The notes under the pieces: model-generated
Databases searched by the model: none
Told to the model about the DNA's origin: nothing
What the model saw: only the letters and a program-made list of their open reading frames with translations
Assembly (NCBI GenBank): GCA_037903475.1
Contig: JBAJFG010000132.1
Coordinates: 340,001-404,000, forward strand
Length of the DNA stretch: 64,000 nucleotides
Origin: Ancylostoma caninum
Lineage: Eukaryota; Nematoda; Chromadorea; Rhabditida; Ancylostomatidae
Direction: 5' to 3'
Position numbers and translations under genes: made by a program
In this document: positions 21,011 through 33,022 of the stretch, in pieces
Layout of the letters: every line of letters starts with the position of its first letter
Position numbering within the stretch: position 1 is the first letter of the stretch

Positions 21011-21930
21011 TCGCAAATCCGGTGAGAAACAAGCGCAAACTCGCTTTGGTCCAAAGTGGCCCTGAGCGGAAAATCTGCGCTGCGCGAATGTGTTAGAGGC
21101 AGTGTCTCACCTCATGAAGGGCAACGAATTATCAACGGAATCTGATCCTACTCGACGCACTGATCCCAATAATGTGCTTGTTATCTGAAAAAACGGTCAA
21201 AAACCCCTATTTTGAAGGCCAAACTTGACATTGGAGCGGACGAGTTGCCTTGCTAGGGAGCTAGAAAAAGCGGAGCTGGGAAGTTGAGATCCTCCTATAT
21301 AAAGACTGGTAAGGGTTCAGATTCTTCTGGCGTCAGATCACGAGAGTCTTGCGAAATCTTTTGTGCAGTGCATAAACAATGGTGGAGGGAGAGATGCGCA
21401 CACGCCATACGAAAAACCGAATTATGGAGCGAGATGAGACTAGATCCTCGCGGGACCCGCAATTTCGAAATCCTTGCACTGTCTTACGCTGGCAGTCTAA
21501 CAGCCAACCGATGAGACAGAGCTAGCAAGGCTTTAAGGCAGCACAATCTACGGAGCAGGATGACCGCTGCTCTTCACTCAAAACTAACTGTTACACTGCA
21601 GATCAACATGAACGAGATCCATGTGCGGCTCGAGAACTCTCTAGGCCCAGTGCAGCGGTGGTATCCGTCGCACTTCTCACTTGCTGCGCGTTTTCGTCCT
21701 AGCATCCGTTTGGAAACGGTGAGCGATTCTGCAGCCACGGAAGGGATTCCAGTTGTACACTCACATGCATAGAAAAAGTGCGCCATTATAGGACACTGTG
21801 ACACTTCCTGTGATCAAGTATGTAATTACTCAAATTTTCTGGATAACTCCTAACTTCCTCCCATTTTTCTGGAGATTGACAAAGGGTGAGGACGCACGGA
21901 CGATAGACTTGCCAGAGGCGAATAGTGACA
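21011..21930. other. Intergenic, no gene recognised
   Basis: Contains GAGGCAGTGTCTCACCTCAT at about 21088, a motif repeated in variant form near 33735, 25240 (inverted) and 29055. Short open frames show no family signature. Confidence 0.4.
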
Positions 21931-21939
21931 GATACTGTT

Positions 21940-22245
21940 ATGCTGATGAAGAACGGGTTCATTTTCGCTCAGCGTTGTGGAAAAGCCAGGATACGGGTTC
22001 GCGAATGTAAGAGAGGTCCGACGTGGTCGAGGTGTGAGGAATGCTAGAATACGGATTCACCGATGGACGATGGGTCTGCTGTGGCCAAAAAGGGGGTGAA
22101 TGATAATAGTAGGAAACGGTTATGCCGATGGAATAGGGGTTCGCTGTGGCCCAGATGTGAGGAACACCAGCATTCTGGTCCACTGAAGGGAGAATGGGTC
22201 TGCCGTGGCCTGAAAGGTAAGGAAACTCCAGGATACGACTGAGTG
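21940..22245 (-). repeat. 60-bp minisatellite, inverted array part 1
   Basis: Degenerate units whose reverse complement matches the 60-bp family at 43.2-43.9 kb (blocks such as GATACGGGTTCG, GATGGA, GTCTGCTGTGGCC). Confidence 0.75.
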
Positions 22246-22840
22246 GCGTTTCTCACCCTGACAGCTGGCTTATTAGAGGTGCAAGCCTAGTATGAAGCGA
22301 TTTGGCAGGGTCTGGCATCAGACCAAGCGGATCCGCCTGATTGATCTCAGAGCAATCCCAATCTTTTGTCGCGTTGAGGCATGCGATCATCGTGGTGCAA
22401 TGAATTTGCTTTTTTCCGTTACAAATTTCAGTCGATTCTTCATTTTGGCGTAGTGGCATCCAAGAAATGGCAGCAGTCATTCCGTGATGACTGTCAAAAT
22501 TTATTTATACATTCATCTACCTATCGATATTTTTCTTTTTTGCATTAGACTCGTCAAAAAAACTTGCAGAATTCCTATCCCTGCAGTTCAGCCATCCACT
22601 GTGTTGCTAGCTTCAGAAAGCCGAAAACCCAAAATGTAAAAAGGAGGTGGCGACGTATTTAAATATCAGGCTTCTGATGCTGTTTTTGTCATTGGGAAAT
22701 CGCCGCGTAGAGTTGTGCGACAGAGCGGCAAGTGATTGAGATTGCCTTGAGATCGGCTGGTACTATCCGGCTAGCATGGAACCAGCTCTTGCCAAAAGCG
22801 CTTCACACTTGGTCTGCCCCTCTAATTAGACGGCTGTCCG
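22246..22840. other. Spacer between minisatellite parts
   Basis: A unique stretch splitting the inverted minisatellite. No gene is recognised; the minus-strand frame 22253-22480 has no known domain. Confidence 0.4.
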
Positions 22841-24000
22841 GGTGAGAAACGCAACGAGCCCCCAGGATACGGGTTTGCGGATGGAGGAGGGTGGGCGTTG
22901 TGGTCCAAAAATGTGGGGAACGCCAAGATACGGGTTCGCTGGTATAGAAGAGGTCTGCTGTGCCCCAGGTGCGAGCAAAGCCAGAATATCGGTCTGTTGT
23001 GGCCAAAACTGTGGGAATGATAGGATACGGTTATGCTGATGGAGTAGTGGTGCCCTGTGGCCCGGGTGTGAGGAACGCCAGCATGTTGGTCCACCGAAGG
23101 GGGATGGATCTGCTGTGGCTCAGTATTGTGGTACACGCCAGAATATGGTCCACCTATGATAGGTCTGCTGTGACCAAAAAGTGTGGGAATGGCAGGATAC
23201 GGTTATGCCCATGGAGTAGGGGTCCGCTGTCTCCGAATTGTTAGACGCCAAGATACGTGTGTCCCCATGGCACATAGGTCTGCTGCGGCCTAGAAGTTAA
23301 AGGACACGGTTATGCCGATGGAAAAGTAGCTCAATTGTTAAGAACACCAGCATTCGGGTCCACTGAAGGGGAATGGATCTGCTGTGGCCTGAAAGCTATG
23401 GGAACTCCAGGAGACGGATTCGTGGATGGTGGAGGGAATGCGCTGAGGTTCAAAAATGTAGGGAACGTCCAGATACGGGTTCGTGAGTATAAGAGAGGTC
23501 CGCTGTGGTGAAAGGAATGCCAGAATATGGGTCTGCTGTCCGCTCAAAGTGTGGGAATGCCAGGATGCGGTAATGCCGATGGAGTAGAGGTCCGCTTTTA
23601 CCCAATTGTGAGAAGCGAGAAGATATTGGTTCACGGATGTGGAGGGGTCTGCTTTGGCCCAGCTGCGAACAACGTCAAGATATGGATTCGCAGATGAAGA
23701 AGGTGTCCGCGGTAGCCAAAGTGTGAGAGGCAAAAGAATGTGGGTCCACTGCTTTGGCCGAATGATGTGGAAAACGCCAAGGTGTAGATTTACTGACACA
23801 GAAAGGAGCGCTTGCGCCCTGTAATCTGGAGAACGTGTTTGGATACGGGTCTGCAGATGGAGTAGTAGTAGTACAGTCCACTAGCTTGGGAAAAGCTAGA
23901 ATGCGTGTAAGCCGATTGAAAATGGTGGGTCTGCTGTGGCCCGGTAGATGGGAGAACTCCATAATATGGGTCAAGCGGAGGATGAGAGACGTGCTGGCGC
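22841..24000 (-). repeat. 60-bp minisatellite, inverted array part 2
   Basis: About nineteen degenerate units of roughly 58-62 bp, each with a CCAGGATACGG-like block, GATGGAGTAG-like and GTCTGCTGTGGCC-like blocks. Several overlapping open frames on both strands reflect the period, not coding. Confidence 0.8.
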
Positions 24001-25340
24001 CCCATACAGGATGCCTCTTATGTTCTCGGACAAGAAATTTTGATTCCATATTTCTTGAAGGCTTGTAATGACTCTAAAACTACTTAATTTGGGCATCAGT
24101 CGTAATATGTTTTGAGTTTGCTAATTAACGTTATCAAAATAAAAATCGCTTTGGTTGGATGATTTTCATATGAGATAATGTTGTTGTGCGGGAACATAGG
24201 CCGCACCCTGCAGTGTGGAAAACGCTAAGGAAGGGAACCACCGATTGAGGAGGGGTGCAATGCGGTCCAAGTATGAGATACGTCAAGATGGTAACACCGA
24301 TGTGAGCCGGAGCTCACATGGCAGGAAAACGTGACTTAGAGAAAGATGTTCGCAAGCATGCCAATGTGACAAAAATGATACTAGGTTTGCGCACCGAATT
24401 CACTTTCTTCGGAAGACTACTGCAGCTCCAATTTCTGCTTACTCTGTTATAGGCATGATTTGCTTCTCACTCTCTTCCGTACAACCAATTGTATCTCAAG
24501 CGACCTCCTCTACTTTTTCCTAGATGTCGAAGCAAATTCTTATCTGTTGGAGTATTCCAACAATAATCTCAACTTGAATTACTTTGAATTTTTATTTACA
24601 CTGAGTCTCGGTTACAGCAGATAGATGACAGTTACTAGATTCAAATAAAGAATATCCTCGCGCAGACCTAATGATGACTAGCTAAGTCCAAAGGCATTTA
24701 AGAAGTGCGGTGACAACAAACGGGGGATGCATCATTGCATTGGAAAGTGAATTTACATGGTGATGTGTGATGAAGAGTGTTCGAGCAAGGCGCATACAAG
24801 AAGTCCGGAGTTGGCTAGGCGGCCAGGCTGATAGAATACACGCAACTCATGAGGGGAATTTTGTACCCTAACTCAATTAACTACTATTTTCGCTTCTATT
24901 TCAATTTCCTAAGGATTTCATAGGCGCGAAACTTTTGAACATACCTCAAGTGGCTGCCCCACCCCACTTTCTAGCGACCCGTAGGGGCGCTAGTTGCCCA
25001 TAAAAATGAACTTCTCAGTAGTAGCTATAATCGAATGAACAAACATTGCCGTGTTGAAAACATGCCGCACTCTCCGCAAGCTTCAGCTACAGAGTGAATC
25101 CTCTCGTCCAGAGAATTTCCAAATTCTCGGCCAAAGAAATCTGTTACTTATGGGGATTTCGACGTTTCCGTGAAACTTGGAGTACCTCTTTGTGCTCAGT
25201 GGCTCGCATACGTTCGACTGACGTGGGGATTTCGAACGCGGCCCATGAGGTGAGACAATGCCTTTAAGCTACTTTAGATCAGCTGAGGATACCTCTTCAA
25301 TAACATCTGATAGATATGAGAAAGTGTGCGCGCATTTATA
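24001..25340. other. Intergenic with fragments of dispersed repeats
   Basis: Positions 24945-24990 (CCTCAAGTGGCTGCCCCACC) match 42540-42580 in inverse orientation. Positions 25180-25260 are the reverse complement of about 33733-33860. No gene is recognised. Confidence 0.5.
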
Positions 25341-25344
25341 GTTT

Positions 25345-25378
25345 TGTTTATTTATCTTATTTATTTATCTTATTTATC

Positions 25379-25437
<59 letters not shown>

Positions 25438-25440
25438 CTT
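25345..25440. repeat. TTTA tetranucleotide microsatellite
   Basis: About 96 bp of ATTT units with CTTA interruptions at the left end. Confidence 0.95.
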
Positions 25441-25871
25441 ATACACTCAAGGTGCACCGTCGAGAACAGAAATGCGAAAAGATCGAAGACAGAGACCCTA
25501 AAACAGACAACAAACTCAATTACATGAGCCTATATGCTATGCATTCTGTAAATCTAAGGCAACAATTTAGAAATAAGGCTGAACTTCAAGATGAAGAACT
25601 CATGCAGGTGCGAGGGCGCAGAAAGTGGAGAACTGGTAAATAGGCTTGAAGGACGTTGCTCCAGAGTTTCAGATGAGCTTAACCGCGAGCAACAGGTGAT
25701 GGCAGTGGGGAATGCCACTATTTACGCGGTTGGAAATGAGTAGACTAGAAACGAATTTTAAGGAATTTTAAACCCTAATATTAGCATGGGTTCTTGGGCT
25801 TGCTTTCACAAATTTTCCAAATTTTTGGCACATCGATTTTCGCCTTATTTCTATTTCATTTCATCATATGA
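25441..25871. other. No feature recognised
   Basis: Spacer between the microsatellite and the mariner element. The open frame crossing the microsatellite and this spacer has no known domain. Confidence 0.35.
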
Positions 25872-25873
25872 TA

Positions 25874-27149
25874 TTAGGTTGGTGCAAAAATAATGCGCGT
25901 TTTTTGCTGCTTCATCTTCGGTGCAGAAAACTTCCGGTGTTTCTTATCATCGGTATGAGAAGTTGTACATAGTTTTGTAGCAAATTTCATGGCCTTTTCA
26001 AATATCTCACCCGTTTTGAGCGGAAACCATGTTTTTGGTGAATTTTTAGTTGTGGAACGAAAGGCACCAAAACACGTTTTTTGCCAAACTCACTTCAACG
26101 AGCTGATACTCGACGGCATCGCAGCAGCAAACGCTCGGAATGCCACCATAGTTTTGGCGAAGGGAATGTGAGTGAATGCATTCTGCTGAGCTGCCTCCGG
26201 ATTTTTTGACATGGTGTGTTTTGCTTCGAAAGTAAGGAATGTCGCATAGGTCTTCCTGGGGTTTGCGACCCCCAACTGATGGTAATAATTGAAGACCACC
26301 CATCCAAAACAACATATTTGGTTTCGCAGAATATTGCCGGTAATTGTTATCAGACCATCCTTCCCTTCGGTAAAAATGGGAGGATGAAAAAGCTTGACGA
26401 GTTGATGTCGCGCATACAGAACGAGTAGCACATTGATCTTCGTTAAGAGGTCTGTTTCGCGCCTTTGTAGTGAAAGAATTGCGACCAAACAGTCCATCGT
26501 TTAGTAATTTAATATGAAGCGCAGATCCTCTTCGACAAGATGAGGTACCTTGCTCACCAGTTGGACGAGGAACATGCACCGAAACATTCCCAGAAACCGA
26601 AGCAACACCAAAATAAGGTCACGGCGAATTTGTGGTGACCTGCTGCAAGAATTGCTCACTGCAGCTCATTCATTCTCCCTAATCTGGTAAGTGCTTTCAA
26701 GACATAAATGAAGTAAATTAGAAACTTCACTGTGTCACCACAGCATCGCTCAATAAAATGGATTCTTCACTCCTACACGGTACCGTCCAAGCACACCCTG
26801 CACAACAGATTATTCACAGGTTCGAGCAACTGAGCTAGGAAGCTCGGACTCCTACATCATAATCAGCAAACTTCTCGCTCACCGACTACCACTTCCTAGA
26901 GAACCTGGACGACTTCTTCCAGGAGGATTTTCTCGGAGACTCAAGTGATACCAAAATTGCCCTCCGGAAGTTCATCGATTCTAGAAGGTCCTACCAGAAT
27001 CGCACGGTAGTCGGAAAACTTCTTCCTTATTGCTAAAGATTTGCGGATTACAATATTTCTAAGCCTTTTGAGAAAGATCGATTTTGAAAGAAGTTATGAG
27101 GTTTGGAATCAAAGGCATGAAAACGCGCATTATTTTTGCACCAACCTAA
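25874..27149 (+). mobile_element. Mariner element, full length, perfect TIRs
   Basis: A 1276-bp element with 30-bp perfect terminal inverted repeats that start TTAGGTTGGTGCAAAAATAA, flanked by TA at 25872-25873 and 27150-27151. The length and ends are those of mariner elements. The transposase survives only as a C-terminal remnant (26803-27036). Perfect ends around a ruined interior suggest it was mobilised in trans after losing its gene. Confidence 0.9.
26803..27036 (+). pseudogene. Mariner transposase C-terminal remnant
   Basis: One frame reads QQIIHRFEQLS, stop, EARTPTS, stop, then NFSLTDYHFLENLDDFFQED and further to LRKFIDSRRSYQNR. This matches the mariner end ..(H)SPDL.PTDYHFF.NLD.FL.. 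and ..FIDSR...FY..; the first D of the S-P-D motif is not preserved, while the TDYHF block is. Two in-frame stops disable it. The helix-turn-helix and first two catalytic aspartates were not found upstream on this strand. Confidence 0.75.
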
Positions 27150-27151
27150 TA

Positions 27152-27862
27152 GCAGGCAGCGCTGCGCATAGCGATTTAAATTCAGAGTGTCCTGTTGTTG
27201 TTAGAATTATTTCTCACTGTGGTTAGCAAATGAGAGAAAGTTTTGGAGCTTGCCAGAGTAAATCTCTTATGTTCTTATGAGAGCAATCCCTTTTTGCAGC
27301 GGAGAGTAATGTATTCACAGTAGTAGCTTGTAGACCGTTGGAGGAGATGTCAATGTTACCGCTCAAAAGGAGCTGTGTAATAGTGAAATTGACTTTGAAG
27401 GCAGTCAGTGTTACTGCCCAAAAGGAGCTATGTGATAGTGGAATTGACTTTGAAGACAAGTCTCTGCTTACGTAGGAAGGCAAACGACAATATAGTGAGC
27501 TCATCTGCTCCGACATTTAGAAGAAAGATTGACATCTCCTATACACTAGCGAAGTATAACCTCCACATTTCAAGGAGAAAATCTGTTAAGAAGGAGACCA
27601 TGCAAAGGGAGAAGAATATAATTAAAGGTAAACGATGACCGCACGTTTGAAGACAGTAGTAATTTGGCGCAAACTCTGACGAAACAATGTGAGATCGGGG
27701 AGTTCCCTCTAGATATCCTATTTCTGCAGATATTACTCTAACTGAATAATACTTGCTCTGAAGAAAAAATCATCAGTTAGAGGAGCAAAGACTTGTTGAG
27801 TTTGTTAACCTCTTAACACATCTCATGCACTCATAGGAAATGGACTAGCCAGTCTGATGATC
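27152..27862. other. Intergenic with a 55-bp tandem pair
   Basis: Positions about 27354-27408 and 27409-27463 are two similar 55-bp units (AAAAGGAGCT..TG.AATTGACTTTGAAG). Otherwise no feature is seen. Confidence 0.5.
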
Positions 27863-28788
27863 ATCCCAGACAAACTTTCGGACCTTCCGCGGAGCTTGTT
27901 CGGAACTTGCGCGGGTGACCCGACGGAAGTTCCCAATAAGCTCCGCGGAAGTTCCGAACTGGCTCCGCGGAAGTTCCGAACTAGCTCCGCGGAAGTTCCG
28001 AAATCGAACAGGAGTGACGTAATTCGCGCATTATAGAGCCAATCGTAAATCGACTAATAAGGTAAAATCGGCTAACACGGAGTTATAAACACCTCCGTGC
28101 GTCCTGACGCCAAAAATCGTGGAATCTTGAATCCCACCAAAGATTGTTCCAGCACGTAGCACTAATTCCACCCGTAGTGGCTTCGTTTTCTGAAGATGAG
28201 CTTCAAGCAGGCCTGCCCTCTGACTGTGCTACGTATCTGCGTCAGCTTTCAAAATCAATGATAACATGGAAAAATTCCTCTTTGGTGAAAATCTGTCAAA
28301 TTTTCGTATTTATGGGAATAATCCCAGGCGTACATTTATCTGACACGAGTTTTACCCTAAATTCGACATTAAAGATGTCAGTATTGGGGCATTCCGAAGT
28401 GAATTTCGAGGAAAAAATAGCGTAGAAATTTTTGTATTCTACACGGCTTCTTATTTGGTTAGCCGAAGTTGATCAAGAACATATCACTATAAAAATTGGA
28501 CGAAAACATGTCATTTGATCCGTTAGTTTCTTGGATCATTCCATCTCTCTCGAAGCTCCGCGGAAGTTCCGAGAAGTGTCAAGCTCCGCGGAAGTTCCGA
28601 AGCTACTTTTTTCTCTGCGTCTCCATTCGGAACTTGCGCGGAACCTGCGCGGAACTTCCGAAAAAATCGACGAGTGACGTCATATTTCCGCGGAGGTTCC
28701 GAAAATCGAGCTCTAGTAGTAAATCAGGCTCCGCGGAAGTTCCGAAAATCGGCAAGCTCCGCGGAAGTTCCGAAAGTTTGTCTGGGAT
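27863..28788. mobile_element. TIR element with many internal copies of its terminal motif
   Basis: A 926-bp element with 36-bp inverted ends (one mismatch) beginning ATCCCAGACAAACTTTCGGA and continuing into CTTCCGCGGAGCTTG. The motif GCTCCGCGGAAGTTCCGAA recurs four times near the left end and at least five times near the right, in both orientations. Multiple subterminal motifs are typical of transposase binding regions, as in CACTA elements, but the ends are not CACTA and no clear target duplication is seen. The internal frame 28144-28425 (94 codons) is unrecognised. Confidence 0.75.
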
Positions 28789-29786
28789 AGCGGGAATAGA
28801 AGCTATCTAAAAAAAGGGGAGGCACTGCACATTCGAATTATGCTTGGATTTGATGGCCATCTATCTTGGCGATTTTTTAAATAGTTTTAATCATTGCATA
28901 TGGGAAGGCCCAAGAACTTGGTTGCCGTACGGATACATTGCTCCACTTACTTCAATGGATCTCACCAGATCTACACACTAAACAGTTTCCAGATGAATAG
29001 AACTTCATTTTCTAGTAGGTAAGAGGGTGGAGTTAATTAACAACTTTCCTTAAAGGCAATGTCTAGGCAAAACCTTCGAGCTTTGCTCATTAGATTATGA
29101 TCGGCTCCATCGGCAATTGCCAAAGTTTCAGCGAAAAAGTCGCAGAAATAAGCGAGATATCCGCCTTAGACCCGGCACCCAAACCCATCTCCCGTGCCGA
29201 GTCCGCCCACCCGGCGTCTGCCATTTTGCGCGTGGAATTGCTGTAAGGTGGAGCTTCGTTGGAAAATATCAAACTGATTGTGGCAGCGTCTCTCTACGAT
29301 GACTGATTGTCTACATGTATGCGTCTCAAGTTGCGTAGGTGTTCTAAACATTCAGATATTGTTGCTCAACACTCCAGTTCTTCATTTTAGGCGATCTTGG
29401 ATCTACAGTTCACAGATTTGTACTTGATAGAGTATTCGATGATCACATTATGTCGGCTGTTTATACCGAAACTTACCTCTTCTTGTCAAAACTGGCCAAA
29501 AAGTAGCACTTTAGCAGAGATTCGGAGCCCTGAAGGGAAGGGAACTGACTGATTGAAGCTAAAATTAAGGCAGCAAACTGACGCTATCAATCGGTGAAAA
29601 ATTTTTTCCGCGCTCTCTATGACGAGAGTGTTGTCGGACATCTCGTCCGCATCAGTTAGAAAGGGGCTCAGAAAAGTTTTTCCGAGCATTTTGTAATCTT
29701 TCAAGTTCATACCTGGTATGAGTGAGCCAAGGTGGCCTAGAAACCACAGAAACCCAATACTCGAAAATTTGCCTGGACACTGCTTT
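28789..29786. other. Intergenic, no gene recognised
   Basis: Contains the dispersed motif TTAAAGGCAATGTCTAGGC (about 29052) and CGAGTCCGCCCAC (about 29199), which is shared with the MITE at 55278-55443. Confidence 0.4.
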
Positions 29787-30179
29787 TAAAGGCAGCAAGA
29801 GCTCCGAGCTGAGGTGCGCGTGGTGAAGTACAGACTCAGCACATCATAAATGTGAAACGAACACAACAATGATGGCTTACCTGCAGAGAAATGGAAACGT
29901 CGTCGCGAACACGTCTGGCCGAGTTCGCGCCGGTACGAGTTTTCCTCGGCGATAAAGCCATTGCGGCACGTGGTTTGGCGCAAAGGTAGTACGAAATGCG
30001 TTCAATTCACAGGTTTCGGGGGACGTACACCCGACATCGGTTCGCGACGACGTTTCCAGTTTCTCTGCAGGTAAGCCATCATAGTCTGTGTTCGTTTCAC
30101 ATTTATGATGTGCTGAGTCTGTACTTCACCACCCGCACCTCAGCTCGGAGTCGAGGATTTCGGCTCTTGCTGCCTTTAA
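29787..30179. repeat. Large fold-back repeat (about 130-140-bp arms)
   Basis: Arms at about 29787-29917 and 30036-30179 are reverse complements with a loop of about 120 bp. Each arm carries CATTTATGATGTGCTGAGTC, CAGGTAAGCCATCAT-type sequence and ends in TTAAAGGCAGCAAGAGC. Small open frames on both strands (about 29786-29983 and 29996-30190) share SFHIYDVLSLYFTTRTSARS because of the inversion. Confidence 0.8.
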
Positions 30180-30947
30180 GGGAGATGTAATCAGCAATCA
30201 AGAATAAACATTGTTTCAATAGGAGTGGATCCTTCTTTTTCAATGCTCACAGCTGTGATTCATCAACTCGTAATCACGCAAAGCCGGGTTAGCAAATCAA
30301 CTTTCACAGGCTGCACCTAGTACGGTTTCGTAATCGTAACCGCATTATTAAGATAAATAGTATCTACTATAATTATCTACTATAGTAAGTCGCAGACTCA
30401 CCCCCCCCCCCACCGTCACGTGGGAGGGTTAAGCGAGAGACTGTGATTGGCTGTCCCACCCACTTTGCTCGCTTCCACTGGGCTATTTGGAGTAAACAAC
30501 CGCTGAATAGGTGTGCCGCTACTTGGGCAGAGACATGGGCACTCAACATGAAGAGCGCCTGCGTCTCTGCCCAAGAGAGCCGCGCCGCGGCCCCGACTCT
30601 TGTTTGCATCCGTTTGGAGTTACATGTATCTACGGAGACTTGATGGCGAAGGAGGTTAACCAGTGTATTGTTAGATCAACGAGTGTTCATTCGAAAAGCT
30701 TCATTCAATTGTGCCATGAATGACGTTACTCAGGAATTCAAAAACAGAAGAAAAATGAGTTACCGATGAATAAAGGAAAAAATAAGTAATCTCAATAGTT
30801 GAGATGAAAGCTTTTTGGAATGGTGTAGCCATCACACTGCTACCAGAATCACAGTTTACAGTGAAGTATGTAGAGCCTTATTAGCACCATTCTCACTCCA
30901 CTCCTCCACTTAAGTAGTTTCCCTTGAAAATTATCCAGTAGTGTTTT
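30180..30947. other. No gene recognised
   Basis: C run at 30403-30412. A short inverted pair (TTGGGCAGAGAC at 30524 and GTCTCTGCCCAA at 30562) forms a small fold-back. Otherwise nothing is visible. Confidence 0.4.
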
Positions 30948-31740
30948 CACATCTTCTGCGCAATATCCTGTGCGACCCTATGGTTTGAAAGAACTAATCG
31001 TTGTTTCTGGGTCAATTCTATACTATTTCAGTTGAAGCACGCGTATACTGAAGAGAGTGGATGATTTCGAAGTTTTAATTGCCCTTTTCACCATGTACCA
31101 AATATTCAACAGCATTCTCTTATCAAATAACTCGCTTTCCAACACTGTATTTCCTTCACATGCTGATATATAGCACTTAAATTAGTAAACATGTTTGGTA
31201 CAACATAAACAGTAAAACCACAGCCAGCGCAACGCAACTTCCAGAATTTCGAGAGAAAAAAGTGAAAGTTCCGACTAAAGGTTGCTGTCTTCTTATGTTC
31301 GTGTGGTACGATGGATGACGACAATGCATGCAAGAAAAAAGAAGACTGTCAGAAAGCGCCACTTTTAGTATATGTAGTTACTGCACATCTTCTGCGCAAT
31401 ATCCTGTACCCTATGGTTTGAAAGAACTAATCGAATTCGAGTTGTCTGGATGGACGAAGTTTTAATTGCCCTTTTCACCATGTACCAAATGTTCAGCAGC
31501 ATTCTCTTATCCAAATAACTCGCTTTCCAACACTGTAATTTCCTTCACATGCTGATATATAGCACAAAGTAAACATGTTTGGTACAACATAAACAGTAAA
31601 ACCACAGCCAGCGCAACGCAACTTGAATTTCTTTGTGAAAGTTCACTAGAGGTTGTTGTCTTCCTATGTTCGTGTAGTACGATGGATGACGACAATGCAT
31701 GCAAGAAAACAGAAGACTCAGAAAGCGCCACTTTTGGCAC
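30948..31740. repeat. Diverged tandem duplication, about 415 and 355 bp
   Basis: Copy 1 (about 30948-31364) and copy 2 (about 31383-31738) share CATCTTCTGCGCAATATCC at the start and GAAAGCGCCACTTTT at the end. Copy 2 has several deletions. Minus-strand frames in both read ALAVVLLFMLYQTCLL with frameshifts between copies. I cannot tell whether the ancestor coded for protein. Confidence 0.7.
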
Positions 31741-32371
31741 ATGTATTACTGCCGGGTAGAGTAGACGATGTCGGATTTGCTAGGAAACTCCACGAAACTC
31801 ATATGACAATTCCAGCTTGGTCACCCTTCAAAACTTGAGAAAACGGCTTTTTTCTCGATTTTTTACTCGGGAATAGGAAGCCCAAAAAACGCCGGAATAT
31901 CGAAAGTTGTGAAAATCAGAAGTCGGAATTCCGCTCATCCCTGGTTGCAAAGAAACAGTGCCAATGGAGAATGCCAGCTTTCGCAATTTGGATGCATGGT
32001 GGATGAGGATTTGCTTTCGTAATCTGTCGCATGACTCATCCAGGAGATTAACGGTTGAGCTGGGATCCCCGTTCTTGCCAAAATAGCAACTTTTTCGGGC
32101 TAGCATTGATTAGTTTAGGCAAAATATGTAACTTTGCATTGAGCAAAGATGTGGGAAGGATCTTAAAGGCTTCATTTCAGAATACAAAGAGGATTACACA
32201 ATTGCCGCTGGAAAAGGTCTTCAATTCAATGTGATTGCTCGTCTGCATTTGCTATGTTCCAACTGTAACTGCGGTTAGAGTCCAAATGAATAGAATTGAA
32301 GATTAGAAAGCGAGGAATTGCCATCGTATATTGGATTTGCCGACACGTTCGTTTCACAGGATATGATAGTA
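31741..32371. other. No gene recognised
   Basis: Spacer before satellite array 2. The minus-strand frame 31828-32106 has no known domain. Confidence 0.35.
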
Positions 32372-33022
32372 CCGAGCCAGAGCGCCGCTTCGCGGCGCTC
32401 TGACTCGGACCCGTGTGCCACGTTACCTCAGGGCTAGGTAAACTCTGAAAAAAAAGGAACCCCGAGCCAGAGCGCCGCTTCGCGGCGCTCTGACTCGGAC
32501 CCGTGTGCCACGTTACCTCAGGGCTAGGTAAACTCTGAAAAAAAAGGAACCCCGAGCCAGAGCGCCGCTTCGCGGCGCTCTGACTCGGACCCGTGTGCCA
32601 CGTTACCTCAGGGCTAGGTAAACTCTGAAAAAAAAGGAACCCCGAGCCAGAGCGCCGCTTCGCGGCGCTCTGACTCGGACCCGTGTGCCACGTTACCTCA
32701 GGGCTAGGTAAACTCTGAAAAAAAGGAACCCCGAGCCAGAGCGCCGCTTCGCGGCGCTCTGACTCGGACCCGTGTGCCGCGTTACCTCAGGGCTAGGTAA
32801 ACTCTGAAAAAAAAGAACCCCGAGCCAGAGCGCCGCTTCGCGGCGCTCTGACTCGGACCCGTGTGCCACGTTACCTCAGGGCTAGGTAAACTCTGAAAAA
32901 AAAAGGAACCCCGAGCCAGAGCGCCGCTTCCTGGCGCTCTGACTCGGACCCGTGTGCCACGTTACCTCAGGGCTAGGTAAACTCTGAAAAAACAAGAACC
33001 CCGAGCCAGAGCGCCGCTTCGC
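32372..33022. repeat. 90-bp hairpin satellite array 2 (about 7.3 units)
   Basis: Same unit as the array at 19516-20345. The last full unit shares a stem variant (CTTCC instead of CTTCG) and an AAAAAACAAG tract with the last unit of array 1, so the two arrays are duplicates that differ in copy number, not independent expansions. Confidence 0.92.

Noticed and set aside
26046..26579. 177-codon minus-strand open frame inside the first mariner
   Set aside because: It resembles no transposase block that I could confirm, and the surviving transposase end is on the plus strand. Overlapping frames suggest decayed or rearranged sequence.
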